Of a stretch of DNA of 64,000 nt, positions 24,276 to 33,720 are shown piece by piece (the stretch's first letter is position 1; the number at the start of each line of letters is the position of its first letter). The stretch covers positions 1 to 64,000 of the forward strand of contig CAJTKG010000012.1 in the NCBI GenBank assembly GCA_910576935.1, in the 5' to 3' direction. Source of the stretch: an uncultured Muribaculaceae bacterium. Lineage in GTDB: Bacteria; Bacteroidota; Bacteroidia; Bacteroidales; Muribaculaceae. The position numbers and the translations under genes are program-made. The notes beneath the pieces are model-generated. The model made no database searches, was not told the DNA's origin, and saw nothing but the letters and a program-made list of their open reading frames with translations.

Positions 24276-24306
24276 CAAAGTTAACTGATTTCGGCGTTTT
24301 CTGCAA
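24276..24306 (-). promoter_or_regulatory. Internal promoter inside the U32 gene end
   Basis: Minus-strand GTTG (24303-24306), a 19-bp spacer and TAACTTTG (24276-24283). The TAA of the -7 element is the U32 stop codon. It would drive the coiled-coil/mgtC/kef unit. Confidence 0.6.
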
Positions 24307-26131
24307 CTCTGACGACGAGCATTTCGCAGTCGCGGCAGTCGAAGTCGAGGCGGTAACGGTTGTTTCCCGATAAAAGAAACAACCGGCGCGGCAATTTTGT
24401 TGCCGACGCGCCGAGTAGGCAGCAGCCGAGTTCGCGGCGCAGACAGTATCGTGTCGTCATCACGCGTATCTCTTCGTCGGGACGTGGACGGTCGACTTCG
24501 AGCGCCTTGCGTCCGACGGTGATATTACGCGACTTGTAGAACCCGGCGGCGCGCTTGTTGGCGACGTTGGCGTCATAGCCGACAGTGTGTGCCGGCTCGG
24601 GACTGTTTTCGGCCGGACGCCGCCGTTGTTCGCGGCGGTAACGCATGCGTTGTGATGAGTCGAGCAGGGCGATGGCGCGTCGGCGCAGGGCCGTCAGCTC
24701 CGACGCCGGTATGAAGCGGTCGCCGAGTCTGTCGTCAAGAGACTCGAGTGTGTAGGCAGTGTCGCCGAGTTTCGACAGGACGCGTTTGCGCGGGCCGCTC
24801 TGGTCGCCGCGGGCGGTCTCCGAGTGAGTGTCGGCGACGGCCGTGACGTCGTTGCCGCGGGTGTCGGTCGCTCTGAGGGCGATGCGACCGTCGGGCAGCG
24901 GCGCGAGGGTCATCGTCAGCGCTATCGTGCGTCGGGCCGTGTCGCCGCCTATCATGTCGTCAAACTGTTTGTCGCGGTTGCGGTAGAGCCGTGTGCCGGG
25001 GGCGATGTCGACCGGTGTGGCGCAGATGGCAGTCGAGCCCTCGGCACGGTTGACTCTGAAGCCGTTGAAGCGGCCGTTGCGGTCGAAATATCCGAGTCCG
25101 TCGCCGTTGTAGAGCGGTTTGTCGAGGCTGAGGGTCAGTTTTTTGCCATCGACACGTCGGACGGTGCCGACTGGCTGTCCGGCCCATTTGGGCGTCGCCG
25201 TCGAGGCGATGCGGCATGTCTTGCGCCCGGCGTTGTTGAGAAAATAGTCGGTATAGCCGCGATTGAAGGTTTTGTCGGGGTCGGGCGTGAAAGTGAGCGA
25301 TACTTTTCCCGCTGACGAACGGCGGTATCTGTCCGGGGCCGAGGCCACGATGCCGTCGAGGGCGCGGCTGTAGGCGGCGACGGTGTTTTTGACGTATGCG
25401 ACGTCTTTGAGACGCCCTTCGATTTTGAACGATTTGATGCCGGCGTCGGCCATCTCGCGCAGGCGGTCGAGCCGGTTCATGTCGCGCAGCGACAGATAAT
25501 GTGCCTCGGGCATGACATCCTTTCCGGCGGCGTCGGTCAGACGGTATGGCAGGCGGCACATCTGGGCGCATTCGCCGCGGTTGGCGCTGCGCCCCGTTGC
25601 GAGCAGACTGGCATAGCAGTCGCCGCTGTAGCTGACACAGAGCGCTCCGTGGACAAAGGCCTCGAGATCGGCATTGGTGGCGTTGTGTATAGCAGCGATC
25701 TCATCGAGCGATAGCTCGCGGGCGAGCACTATGCGGCTGAATCCGGCGTCGGCGAGAAAACGTGCTTTCGCCGCGTCGCGGGTGTCACACTGGGTGCTGG
25801 CGTGCAGAGCTATCGGCGGCATGTCGTCGCCGACGAGCGCCATGTCCTGCACGATGAGGGCGTCGACGCCTATGCGGTACAGTTCGTGTGCCAGAGCTAC
25901 GGCATCATCGACCTCGTTGTCATAGAGGATGGTGTTTAGAGTGACAAACACTCTGACATTGAAACGGTGGGCATAATCGACGACAGCGGCGATGTCGTCG
26001 ATGACGTTGCCTGCGGCGGCACGCGCGCCAAAGGCCGGCGCACCTATATAGACGGCGTCGGCGCCGTGGTCTATGGCCGCAATGGCGGTCGCGGCGTTTT
26101 TGGCCGGGGCGAGTAGTTCGAGGTCTGTCAT
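24281..26131 (-). CDS. U32-family peptidase-like protein (RNA hydroxylation type)
   Basis: A 616-residue member of the collagenase-like U32 family. The best-studied bacterial members (TrhP, RlhA) hydroxylate tRNA or 23S rRNA using prephenate and an iron-sulfur cluster, and are not proteases. The protein begins LELLAPAKNAATAIAAIDHG, and shows the U32 signature with cysteines in VHGALCVSYSGDC and RGECAQMCRLPY, then FKIEGRLKDVAYV. Its length is between TrhP (453) and RlhA (653); the C-terminus carries a short CRDC motif. The start at 26131 overlaps the PHP stop as ATGA. Confidence 0.85.
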   Translation of the reverse strand: MTDLELLAPAKNAATAIAAIDHGADAVYIGAPAFGARAAAGNVIDDIAAVVDYAHRFNVRVFVTLNTILYDNEVDDAVALAHELYRIGVDALIVQDMALVGDDMPPIALHASTQCDTRDAAKARFLADAGFSRIVLARELSLDEIAAIHNATNADLEAFVHGALCVSYSGDCYASLLATGRSANRGECAQMCRLPYRLTDAAGKDVMPEAHYLSLRDMNRLDRLREMADAGIKSFKIEGRLKDVAYVKNTVAAYSRALDGIVASAPDRYRRSSAGKVSLTFTPDPDKTFNRGYTDYFLNNAGRKTCRIASTATPKWAGQPVGTVRRVDGKKLTLSLDKPLYNGDGLGYFDRNGRFNGFRVNRAEGSTAICATPVDIAPGTRLYRNRDKQFDDMIGGDTARRTIALTMTLAPLPDGRIALRATDTRGNDVTAVADTHSETARGDQSGPRKRVLSKLGDTAYTLESLDDRLGDRFIPASELTALRRRAIALLDSSQRMRYRREQRRRPAENSPEPAHTVGYDANVANKRAAGFYKSRNITVGRKALEVDRPRPDEEIRVMTTRYCLRRELGCCLLGASATKLPRRLFLLSGNNRYRLDFDCRDCEMLVVRVAENAEIS

Positions 26132-26934
26132 ATGCTGTCGATGATGCTGAAGGCGACATCGCGCGACGCGTCGATCAGAGCGGGCACATGGGCGTCGCTG
26201 TTGACGATGACCGGCACGCCCGCCTCGATGAGACGTCTGATATGTCGCGGGTCGGGAAATAGACGCCGGTGTTCGACGTAGGCTTTGGTGTTGATCTCGA
26301 CAGCGACACCGGCATCTATGATGCGGTCGACCAGATCGTCGGCGAGAGCGCGATACCACGGGGTTTCCTCGATGCCGGGCTGCCAGTATGAGGCGTTCTG
26401 GCCGATTTTGTCGAAGTGGCCGATGATGTCGAATCCGCCCGCGGCGATCATCTCGCGCGAACAGCGGTAAAATGTCTCGACCACATAGCGTATGTCGTTG
26501 TCGAAGTGGCGCTCCATCTTCATTCTGAAGCTTTCGAAGCGTCCGTCGATGTCGACCTCCTCGCCTTCGAGATCGGGGATGAAATGGACAGAACCTATCG
26601 AGAAGTCGAGCCCGAGGTTTTTGAAATATTCAGACGAAGGTCCCCATTGCGGGCCGAGATAGTCGATCTCCATGCCGGCATAGAATCTCACGCGGTCGCC
26701 GTAGACCGACCGTATGCGTTCGACTTCGGCGAGATATGGCGTCACGTCGTCGAAGCCCATGTTGCAGGGCGACGCTATCGGCACGGGCGAGTGTGGCGAG
26801 AAGCCGTAGTGGGTAAAACCTTGTGTGACGGCCTCGCGGGCGAAGTCGTCCATCGCGGCGCGGCCGTCACAGTATTGGGTGTGGCTGTGTAATGTATATT
26901 TGCGGTTGTCTCCTAATAACTCTATGATATTCAT
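26128..26934 (-). CDS. PHP-domain phosphatase, HisK/histidinol-phosphatase-like
   Basis: A 268-residue PHP (polymerase and histidinol phosphatase) metal-dependent phosphoesterase. It shows the metal ligands in order: HSHTQYCDG, YGFSPHSPVP, GMEIDYLGPQ, IGSVHFIPD, IGHFDKIG and VNSDAHVP. Length and motifs fit HisK/HisJ-type histidinol-phosphatases. No other histidine genes are present here, so the physiological substrate is open. It lies directly after cstA (no gap) and is translationally coupled to the U32 gene. Confidence 0.82.
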   Translation of the reverse strand: MNIIELLGDNRKYTLHSHTQYCDGRAAMDDFAREAVTQGFTHYGFSPHSPVPIASPCNMGFDDVTPYLAEVERIRSVYGDRVRFYAGMEIDYLGPQWGPSSEYFKNLGLDFSIGSVHFIPDLEGEEVDIDGRFESFRMKMERHFDNDIRYVVETFYRCSREMIAAGGFDIIGHFDKIGQNASYWQPGIEETPWYRALADDLVDRIIDAGVAVEINTKAYVEHRRLFPDPRHIRRLIEAGVPVIVNSDAHVPALIDASRDVAFSIIDSI

Positions 26935-28377
26935 TTATATGGATTCTTTGACAATTCGTTCGGCGGCGTTCAGGCGCAGGTATCTGACAAACATGGCGAC
27001 AGATGCCAGAGCGACGGCGGCGGCGATTCCTGTTGCTGCCGGCAGCGGCAGCCCAAAGCCTTCGGGTGAGGGGGCGTAGAAGATGTAGCTCACGCAGATT
27101 ATGGTCATGAACAGCGCGGGCACGAGGCTGATGACATATGCTTTACGATGACGGGCGAGCCACACGGTGATGGCCCACAGTGTGAAGACCGACAGGGTCT
27201 GGTTTACCCACGCGAAGTAGCGCCACAGCACGTTGTAGTCTATCATCATCACGGCAAAGGTCAGGGCGAAGAGCGGCAGGCTCACGAGCAGTCGGCCGCT
27301 AAGTTTCGACTGTCCGATTCTGAAGAAGTCGGCGGTGATGAGTCGCGCCGATCTCAGTGCCGTGTCGCCGGTGGTTATCGGCGCGGCGATGACGCCGAAG
27401 AGCGCGAGGATGCCTCCGGCTGTTCCGAGCCAGCCGAGCGATATGTCGTGGACGAGCGAGCCGGCGGTGCCTCCGTCGGCCATATAATCGTTGAGTCCAT
27501 GATAGCCGCCGGTGAAGGCTATGGCGGCAGCGGCCCATATGAGGGCGACGATGCCCTCAGAGACCATGGCGCCGTAGAATATCGGGCGGGCGAGGCGTTC
27601 GTTTTTGAGGCAGCGGGCCATCATAGGCGACTGGGTGGCGTGGAAGCCCGAGATCGCGCCGCAAGCGATGCTGACAAACATCATGGGGAAGACGGCCTGT
27701 GAGCCCACATGCCATGACGCCTCCGATGCCATGTCGATGTTAAGCTCGACCGGACCGAATATTATGTAGCCGCCGACACCTATGGCCATAAACAGCAGGG
27801 CGAGGCCGAAGACGGGATAAAAGTTGCCTATGAGCTTGTCGATGGGCAGCAGTGTCGCCAGTATATAGTAGGCGAAGATGGCGCAGATCCAGAATGTCGT
27901 GTCGAGCGACGCGGGTGTCATGCCGGCGATTAGGTCGGCGGGAGTCAGTATGAAGACTGCACCGACGAGTATGAGCAGCACGACCGAGACGACGTTCATA
28001 AACTGACGGGCTGTCATACCCAGCTCGCGGCCGATGATCTCGGGCAGCGAGGCGCCGTCGCTGCGTATCGACATTATGCCCGACATGAAGTCGTGGACTG
28101 CGCCGGCGAAGATAGTGCCCGCGACAATCCAGATGAATGCGGCAGGCCCGAATCTGACGCCCATGATGGCTCCGAAGATCGGCCCGAGACCTGCGATGTT
28201 GAGAAACTGTATCAGAAAGACTTTCCACGTCGGCAGCGGCATGAAGTCGACGCCGTCGCGTCGGGTTTCGGCCGGCATGGGCCGTTTTGGGTCTACGCCG
28301 AAGACACGGGCGCAGATGCGGCCGTAGACGGCATATCCGGCGATGAGTGCCGCCAATGCTATCAGAAATTCAGTCAT
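26935..28377 (-). CDS. cstA: CstA-family carbon starvation protein (pyruvate/peptide transporter)
   Basis: A 480-residue inner-membrane protein with about 14 hydrophobic segments. CstA-type motifs are seen in LNIAGLGPIFGAIMGVRFGP, SDGASLPEIIGRELG, FVSIACGAISGFHATQSPMM and APITTGDTALRSAR. E. coli CstA and BtsT take up pyruvate, and CstA also helps peptide use under starvation. It is shorter than E. coli CstA (701), as is common in Bacteroidetes. It lies 18 bp after floA and directly before the PHP gene; no specific regulation is visible. Confidence 0.9.
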   Translation of the reverse strand: MTEFLIALAALIAGYAVYGRICARVFGVDPKRPMPAETRRDGVDFMPLPTWKVFLIQFLNIAGLGPIFGAIMGVRFGPAAFIWIVAGTIFAGAVHDFMSGIMSIRSDGASLPEIIGRELGMTARQFMNVVSVVLLILVGAVFILTPADLIAGMTPASLDTTFWICAIFAYYILATLLPIDKLIGNFYPVFGLALLFMAIGVGGYIIFGPVELNIDMASEASWHVGSQAVFPMMFVSIACGAISGFHATQSPMMARCLKNERLARPIFYGAMVSEGIVALIWAAAAIAFTGGYHGLNDYMADGGTAGSLVHDISLGWLGTAGGILALFGVIAAPITTGDTALRSARLITADFFRIGQSKLSGRLLVSLPLFALTFAVMMIDYNVLWRYFAWVNQTLSVFTLWAITVWLARHRKAYVISLVPALFMTIICVSYIFYAPSPEGFGLPLPAATGIAAAVALASVAMFVRYLRLNAAERIVKESI

Positions 28378-28395
28378 GGTGACCTCCGCCGGTGA

Positions 28396-29379
28396 TTACT
28401 TGGTTATCTTTGCCGGACCGTTGTCGGGGCGGGCTATGGCTTCGCGCATCGTGGTGTCGGCCTCCATGTTTTTGAGACGGTAGTAGTCCATTACGCCGAG
28501 GTTGCCCGAGAGGAATGCCTGAGCCATGGCGCGGGGCAGTTCGGCTTCGGCCTCGATGACTTTGGCTCGGGCTTCCTGGGCCTTGGCCTTCATCTCCTGT
28601 TCGAGGGCAATGGCCATGGCGCGGCGCTCTTCAGCCTTTGCCTGTGCGATGTTCTTGTCGGCCTGTGCCTGGTCGATCTGGAGGGTGGCGCCGATGTTGC
28701 GGCCTATGTCGATGTCGGCGATGTCGATCGAGAGTATCTCGAAAGCTGTGCCCGAGTCGAGACCTTTTTTAAGGACAAGTTTCGAGATCGAGTCGGGGTT
28801 CTCGAGCACCTGCTTGTGGCTCTCCGACGAACCGATTGACGAGACGATGCCTTCGCCGACGCGGGCGAGCACGGTGTCTTCGCCGGCACCGCCGACGAGC
28901 TGCCTTATATTGGCGCGCACGGTTACGCGGGCCTTGGCTATCAGCTGTATGCCGTCTTTGGCGACTGCCGTCACGGGTGGCGTGTCTATGACTTTTGGAT
29001 TAACGCTCATCTGCACGGCTTCGAAGACATTGCGGCCTGCCAGGTCGATGGCTGTAGCCATTTTGAATGTCAGATCGATGTTGGCTTTGGAGGCCGAGAC
29101 AAGGGCGTCGACGACTTTGGTGACGTTGCCTCCGGCGAGGTAGTGGGCCTCGAGGTCGTCGCGGGTGACTTCTCTGAGGCCGGCTTTGTGGGCCTCGATG
29201 AGGGCGCGCACGATGATGTTGGCCGGCACATTGCGGATGCGCATCAGCACGAGCTGTACGAGTGAGATTCTGACGCCGCTCGCACGGGCCGAAATCCACA
29301 GAAAGAAGGGGCAGTAGTAGAAAAAGACGCCTATGACTACGACTGCGACGATGGCGATGAGGATTATTGTTAGTTCCAT
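28396..29379 (-). CDS. floA: Flotillin-like protein FloA
   Basis: A 327-residue membrane scaffold protein of functional membrane microdomains. It has a membrane-inserting N-terminus (about 1-30), an SPFH domain (about 30-220, including LEAHYLAGGNVTKVVDALVS and VGEGIVSSIGSSESHKQVLE) and the FloA helix-rich tail AQAKAEERRAMAIALEQEMK with a terminal DYYRLKNMEADTTMR. Length matches B. subtilis FloA (331). The NfeD-like partner gene often found with floA is not adjacent; a TPR/PD40 protein precedes it and cstA follows. Confidence 0.95.
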   Translation of the reverse strand: MELTIILIAIVAVVVIGVFFYYCPFFLWISARASGVRISLVQLVLMRIRNVPANIIVRALIEAHKAGLREVTRDDLEAHYLAGGNVTKVVDALVSASKANIDLTFKMATAIDLAGRNVFEAVQMSVNPKVIDTPPVTAVAKDGIQLIAKARVTVRANIRQLVGGAGEDTVLARVGEGIVSSIGSSESHKQVLENPDSISKLVLKKGLDSGTAFEILSIDIADIDIGRNIGATLQIDQAQADKNIAQAKAEERRAMAIALEQEMKAKAQEARAKVIEAEAELPRAMAQAFLSGNLGVMDYYRLKNMEADTTMREAIARPDNGPAKITK

Positions 29380-29437
29380 TGTTGTTGTGTGTGGTATTAT
29401 TGTGATTGGTTAAATTAGCGGGTTTGAGTTGCGCCGG

Positions 29438-30841
29438 TCAGCGGGCGGCGTTCTCGAGACGCACTACCTTGTTGCGCAGGGTCGGCATCGCCGAGTCGAG
29501 GTAGATCATCATGTCTTCGAGTTCTTCGATGCGCGATGCCGTCGAGAGTTCTCCGGCGCGGTATCTGTCGCGCAACGTGTCAAGCTCGGCGGCTGTTTTC
29601 TCTCTCTCGGCGCGGTTGGCAAGCAGCTCTTCCATGGCTTTGCGGGCACGCGAGTTTGAGAAGTCGTCGAGGCTGCGGGCTATGCGTCCGTTGCCGAGGG
29701 CGATCTCGAAGGCCACCCGGTTTGTTTTGTTGCCGTGGCGACCGTCGCCGATGGCGGCAATGCGGCTTTTGATATCGGAATAATCTTTGCCGGGAGTCCG
29801 GGTCGCGGCTATATCGCTTATTCGGGCCAGAGAGGCGAGAGCGGGGTCGTCGACATCGACGTTGACACGTGTCGGCGAGGTGATATAGACATATATCGTG
29901 ACTTTGCCGGGTATGCGGTTGCGGTCGGTGGCCCACCAGCCTATGCCGGTCGATTCGTCGATGGCGAGCATGTAGTCGTCATAGGGCGAGTTGTATGGCA
30001 TGCCGATGTTCTGTGGCTGGAAGAACCCTTCCTCGTTGCGGCGCGTCAGGAATATGTCATAGCCTCCGAGCGAGTTGTCGCCGTCGGCGGCGAAGTAAAG
30101 TGTCATGCCGTCGGCCATGAGAAAGGGATAGTCGGCGTTGCCGCCTGAGCCTAATTCGTCGTCGAGATGACGCGGACTGTCGGTAGTGCCGTCGTCGAGT
30201 ATCTGCGCGCTCATAAGCCTGAGTGTGTCGGTCGTGTCGGCTTCGGCCCATATCAGCTCGCCGTTGTTCTCGGGCCGATAGACAACCGTGGCCGCGTCGA
30301 TGTCGGCCTCGGCCGCCGGTATGAGATGTCCGCTCGACCGCGACAGACGGTAGTGCGTGAAAAAGTCGTCGGCGTCGACGACCAGCGAATCGATGATCTC
30401 GATCTTTTCGACACGTTCGAGCATGTTGCGCATCATTATCAGCCGCGACTGCATCTCTGACAGCTCGTCGGGAGTCTGCTTTTTGTTCTTCCTGAGTTTG
30501 GTTTCCCATGTGTCGAGGGCTTCCGACGCGTCGTCGAGGCGGTAGGCGTCGAGAGCGATGACGGCTCTGAGACGTGAGGCGTCGGTGACTCCGCGGCCTT
30601 CAGCGACTTTCAGCGGTGCTTCGGCTTCGTCATAACGCCCCAAAGCATAGAGCGTTGAGCCGAGATAGTAATTGACGTTGCCGTCACGCGGCGACGATTT
30701 TTTTAGAGCCTCCAAGCGGGGCAGCGCTTCTTCATAGCGCCCGTCGAGGAAAAGGCGCTTGGCCTCGTCGAGCGGCTTGGCCGCACCCATCGTCAAAGTG
30801 GCTGATAACAGTAATATAAGACAATATATTGTTCTGCGCAT
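29438..30841 (-). CDS. TPR and PD40 beta-propeller-type envelope protein
   Basis: A 467-residue secreted or periplasmic protein. It has a signal peptide (RRTIYCLILLLSATLTMGAA), two or three TPR repeats (about 22-110, including LDEAKRLFLDGRYEEALPRL), a central PD40/WD40-like region (YPFLMADGMTLYFAADGDNS and a following GGYDIFLT), and a C-terminal coiled coil (about 405-467). Similar TPR-PD40 modules occur in Bacteroidetes PorE/OmpA-type envelope proteins, but no OmpA domain is present. The exact function is unknown. It begins the run that continues with floA and has its own consensus promoter. Confidence 0.75.
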   Translation of the reverse strand: MRRTIYCLILLLSATLTMGAAKPLDEAKRLFLDGRYEEALPRLEALKKSSPRDGNVNYYLGSTLYALGRYDEAEAPLKVAEGRGVTDASRLRAVIALDAYRLDDASEALDTWETKLRKNKKQTPDELSEMQSRLIMMRNMLERVEKIEIIDSLVVDADDFFTHYRLSRSSGHLIPAAEADIDAATVVYRPENNGELIWAEADTTDTLRLMSAQILDDGTTDSPRHLDDELGSGGNADYPFLMADGMTLYFAADGDNSLGGYDIFLTRRNEEGFFQPQNIGMPYNSPYDDYMLAIDESTGIGWWATDRNRIPGKVTIYVYITSPTRVNVDVDDPALASLARISDIAATRTPGKDYSDIKSRIAAIGDGRHGNKTNRVAFEIALGNGRIARSLDDFSNSRARKAMEELLANRAEREKTAAELDTLRDRYRAGELSTASRIEELEDMMIYLDSAMPTLRNKVVRLENAAR

Positions 30842-30863
30842 AGGTATACAGTTTATCGAATCT

Positions 30864-30895
30864 CAAAGATACAAAAAAAGCGGTTAACAGCCAAA
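30864..30895 (-). promoter_or_regulatory. Promoter of the TPR/PD40-floA-cstA run
   Basis: Minus-strand TTTG (30892-30895), 20-bp spacer, TATCTTTG (30864-30871): exact Bacteroidetes consensus, 23 bp upstream of the start. Confidence 0.85.
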
Positions 30896-30971
30896 CGCAA
30901 AATGCAACGCCTATTTCCCGTATTTAGTTAGAGGTGGATACAAGGGTTGAAACCGTCGTTCTGTAACCGGT

Positions 30972-32630
30972 CTATCGGATTAGTATCTGACGAGTTTTAA
31001 GGCCTTGGCGAACGATGTAGATGCCGGGTGAAAGAGTTTCTATAGAGTTGCCGATTTTAACACCGTTGAGATTGTAAACTTCGACAGGGATGTTTTCTTC
31101 GGTGTCAGATAGAATATCATTCACCCCTGAAGGAAATTTGTGTGGTACAATATTCTTGAATAAATTCCATGGAGACGTATTTGTTGCCGGTTCAATGCCT
31201 GCCTCGGGAAGATAAAGCGTGGCGTTGTTATATGTGTCGTTACTAAAGATATTACTCTCGGCTGTGACAGGTTTGTCGGAGTTGTAATAAATTTGCTCGA
31301 TGTTGTTGCAGTTGGAAAATACATATTTCCCCATTGTTGTCAGTGAAGGGCCTAATTCGATCTTTTTAAGATTCCTGCACTGCGCGAATGCAAAATCTCC
31401 TATGGATGAGATTTTATTGAGAGATATAGAAGTCAGGCTATTACAAGCGTTGAAAGTCACCCTGCCGATTGTTGTCACAGATTCGGGTATATTGATTGAG
31501 ATTAGTCTTTGGCAGCCGCTAAAAGCACCCGATTTGATTTCTTTGACTGTTTCAGGCAATCGGACGGTTTCCAGACTAAAGCAACTGCCAAATGCAAAAT
31601 CATCGATCGTAGCCAAAGAATTACCGAGTTCTATAGATGCAAGATAATGACAATCGTAGAAGGCGTACTCGCCGATAGTTTTAAGGGTGTTCGGGAAATC
31701 GGCGGAAGTCAGTTTTACACAATATTCAAATGCACGTTTTGCTATAGCTGTTATTGTTTTCGGACATGCGAAATGACCAGTCTTACCGGATGGTACTTGA
31801 AGTAATTCGGTGAGATTTTTATTGTATAAAGCACCGTCAATTGAGGTGTAGTAATTATTATTTTCAGCAACTTCGATAGCGGTAAGGGCGGAACATCTGG
31901 CAAAAACATGCGTGCCTATTGATGAAACCGATTCGGGTATAAAGATATGTTCAAGAGCGGTACATTCATAAAAAGCACCGAGGTCTATGGTTGTGACAGA
32001 GTGTGGTATATTGATGGATTTTAATGAGTAGCAAGAATTGAAGGCATTGCTTCCTATGGTAGTCAATGACTCGGGTAAGGTTATTGATGATAGATTCTGG
32101 CACATGCCGAAGGCATTGTGTCTGATTTCTTTTACCGAGCAAGGTATATTTATATCGGTCAAAGATGAACAATGATAGAATGCGCTTTCGTATATCATAG
32201 TTACGTTGTCAGGTATATTTACGGTCTTAAGTTTTTCGCAACGATAAAAACAATCGTAACTTATAGAAGTAAATGAATCCGGCAGGGAGGCTGAAACAAG
32301 ATTGATGCATAGTGCAAATGCATGATCGCCCGTGCGGATTACCGAGTTAGGTATGACAACGGATGTGATTGTGCTGCAATTTACGAAACCACACTCTCCT
32401 ATGCCGGTTACAGAATAATCATTAGAGCCGTCATATGCGACAGACGGTATTACAAGGTCACCGACGACATCGTTTCCCGGTGTTTGTTGTGAAAATACCC
32501 CGGCTTTGGTTTGGCAAGTTTTATCTTCTTCACTGATAACTGTATACCAAAGACCGTTGAATTCAAAATCACGGCTGTAGGTATACAATGATATCGTTAG
32601 TGCCATTATTGTAATTAGTCTGATTTTCAT
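30972..32630 (-). CDS. BspA-type leucine-rich repeat surface protein
   Basis: A 552-residue secreted protein made of BspA-like (LRR_5) repeats of about 23 residues with the pattern I-xx-xAF-x-C-xxLxx-I-xIPxSV, for example SVTTIDLGAFYECTALEHIF. BspA proteins of oral and gut bacteria bind host matrix proteins or other cells. It has a signal peptide (MKIRLITIMALTISLYTYS). The C-terminal VYNLNGVKIGNS and SPGIYIVRQGLKTRQILIR form a sorting-signal-like tail shared with another protein in this window. Base composition is visibly AT-richer than the neighbours. It follows the CDP-glycerol-transferase-like gene after 22 bp without a clear own promoter. Confidence 0.88.
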   Translation of the reverse strand: MKIRLITIMALTISLYTYSRDFEFNGLWYTVISEEDKTCQTKAGVFSQQTPGNDVVGDLVIPSVAYDGSNDYSVTGIGECGFVNCSTITSVVIPNSVIRTGDHAFALCINLVSASLPDSFTSISYDCFYRCEKLKTVNIPDNVTMIYESAFYHCSSLTDINIPCSVKEIRHNAFGMCQNLSSITLPESLTTIGSNAFNSCYSLKSINIPHSVTTIDLGAFYECTALEHIFIPESVSSIGTHVFARCSALTAIEVAENNNYYTSIDGALYNKNLTELLQVPSGKTGHFACPKTITAIAKRAFEYCVKLTSADFPNTLKTIGEYAFYDCHYLASIELGNSLATIDDFAFGSCFSLETVRLPETVKEIKSGAFSGCQRLISINIPESVTTIGRVTFNACNSLTSISLNKISSIGDFAFAQCRNLKKIELGPSLTTMGKYVFSNCNNIEQIYYNSDKPVTAESNIFSNDTYNNATLYLPEAGIEPATNTSPWNLFKNIVPHKFPSGVNDILSDTEENIPVEVYNLNGVKIGNSIETLSPGIYIVRQGLKTRQILIR

Positions 32631-32652
32631 ATGGATGGTTTGTTTATTGATT

Positions 32653-33720
32653 TTATATCTGATTTCGGGTCAGGAGTGGTTTGATGAAGATGCGGTAACG
32701 GAGTTTAAGGCGGCGGAAGAGGTTTAGGGGCTTGCTCTTCATGTGGCCTCGGCGGTTGGCGATGAAATCGTCGACGGCGTCGAGGATGCGGGCGCAGTTG
32801 AGTCCGTCGGTGTGGGCTTCCTGGCGGTCGCGATAGGCCCGCATGGCCTGCATGAGATCGTCGGGACGTGTAAGGGCGCGTTCGATAGCGCCCTCGATGG
32901 CGTCGGCGTCGGTGACGTCGATGATGTGCGGTCCGGGCGTTGTGTTGTGAAATGTGACGACGGGTTTGTCGAGCAGCATGTATTCGAGTATTATGCTCGA
33001 GGCGTCGCAGAGCAGGACGTCGGTGGCGGCCATCACGTCGGGGCCCGGTGTCGCGGGATAATATGTGACATTGTCGCGGCGGCGGGCAAGGTCGTTGTAG
33101 AGACGGTCGACCTCGGGGTCGTCGAGCTTGGGATGGCGTGTTATGTGCCAGTCCCAGGCATGTGTTGCGGCGAGGCGTTCGATGACGGGATAGAGTTCGC
33201 GCAGGCGGGTGATGCTTTTGGTGAATGTCGAGGCGACGAATATGGCGGGGCGGTCGCGGCGGATGCCGTCGGCGCGCCGTCGGGCGGCTATCAGCGCGTC
33301 GGCCTTGGGCCAGCCGGTTTCGTAGACGGCGAAGTAGCCCAGCCGGTCGGCCAGAGCCTTGAACGGCCCGGTGCTTTCGGGGCCGAAGGTGAGCATGATG
33401 TCAAACCAGCCGCGCAGTTTGAAGTGGGTGTCGCTGGCATAGCCGCGTTTGTTGATGGCATAACCGTGTTTGACGCAGACTTTGACGCCGGGAAAGAAAT
33501 CGAAGATGTAGTTGCCCGGGGCGAAAACGGCCGTCGGGTCATAGGCTTTGACCTCGGCGACGGTGTCAAGGCGGCGGTCGTCACCGGCGAGCATGTCGGG
33601 GCAGCCTTCGTCGAGATACCAGGCGACGCTGTCGCCGCGTCGCTCGATCTCCCGACCGAGCGGCCGGAGGATGTCGAAGGCATAGCCGTGGGCACAGAAA
33701 AAGAGGTAGCGTCGGTTCAT
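32653..33720 (-). CDS. CDP-glycerol glycerophosphotransferase-like protein
   Basis: A 355-residue member of the Glyphos_transf (TagB/TagF-like) superfamily, GT-B-like enzymes that transfer polyol phosphates or sugars. Seen motifs are VKHGYAINKRGYASDTHFKL, FVASTFTKSITRLRELYP, WHITRHPKLDDPEV and LLCDASSIILEYMLLDKPVV, the usual C-terminal active-site block. Start at 33720 (MNRRYLFFCAHGYAFD) overlaps the ArnT-like stop as ATGA, so the two are translationally coupled. In Gram-negative Bacteroidales it probably decorates a surface glycan; the donor is not readable. Confidence 0.8.
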   Translation of the reverse strand: MNRRYLFFCAHGYAFDILRPLGREIERRGDSVAWYLDEGCPDMLAGDDRRLDTVAEVKAYDPTAVFAPGNYIFDFFPGVKVCVKHGYAINKRGYASDTHFKLRGWFDIMLTFGPESTGPFKALADRLGYFAVYETGWPKADALIAARRRADGIRRDRPAIFVASTFTKSITRLRELYPVIERLAATHAWDWHITRHPKLDDPEVDRLYNDLARRRDNVTYYPATPGPDVMAATDVLLCDASSIILEYMLLDKPVVTFHNTTPGPHIIDVTDADAIEGAIERALTRPDDLMQAMRAYRDRQEAHTDGLNCARILDAVDDFIANRRGHMKSKPLNLFRRLKLRYRIFIKPLLTRNQI

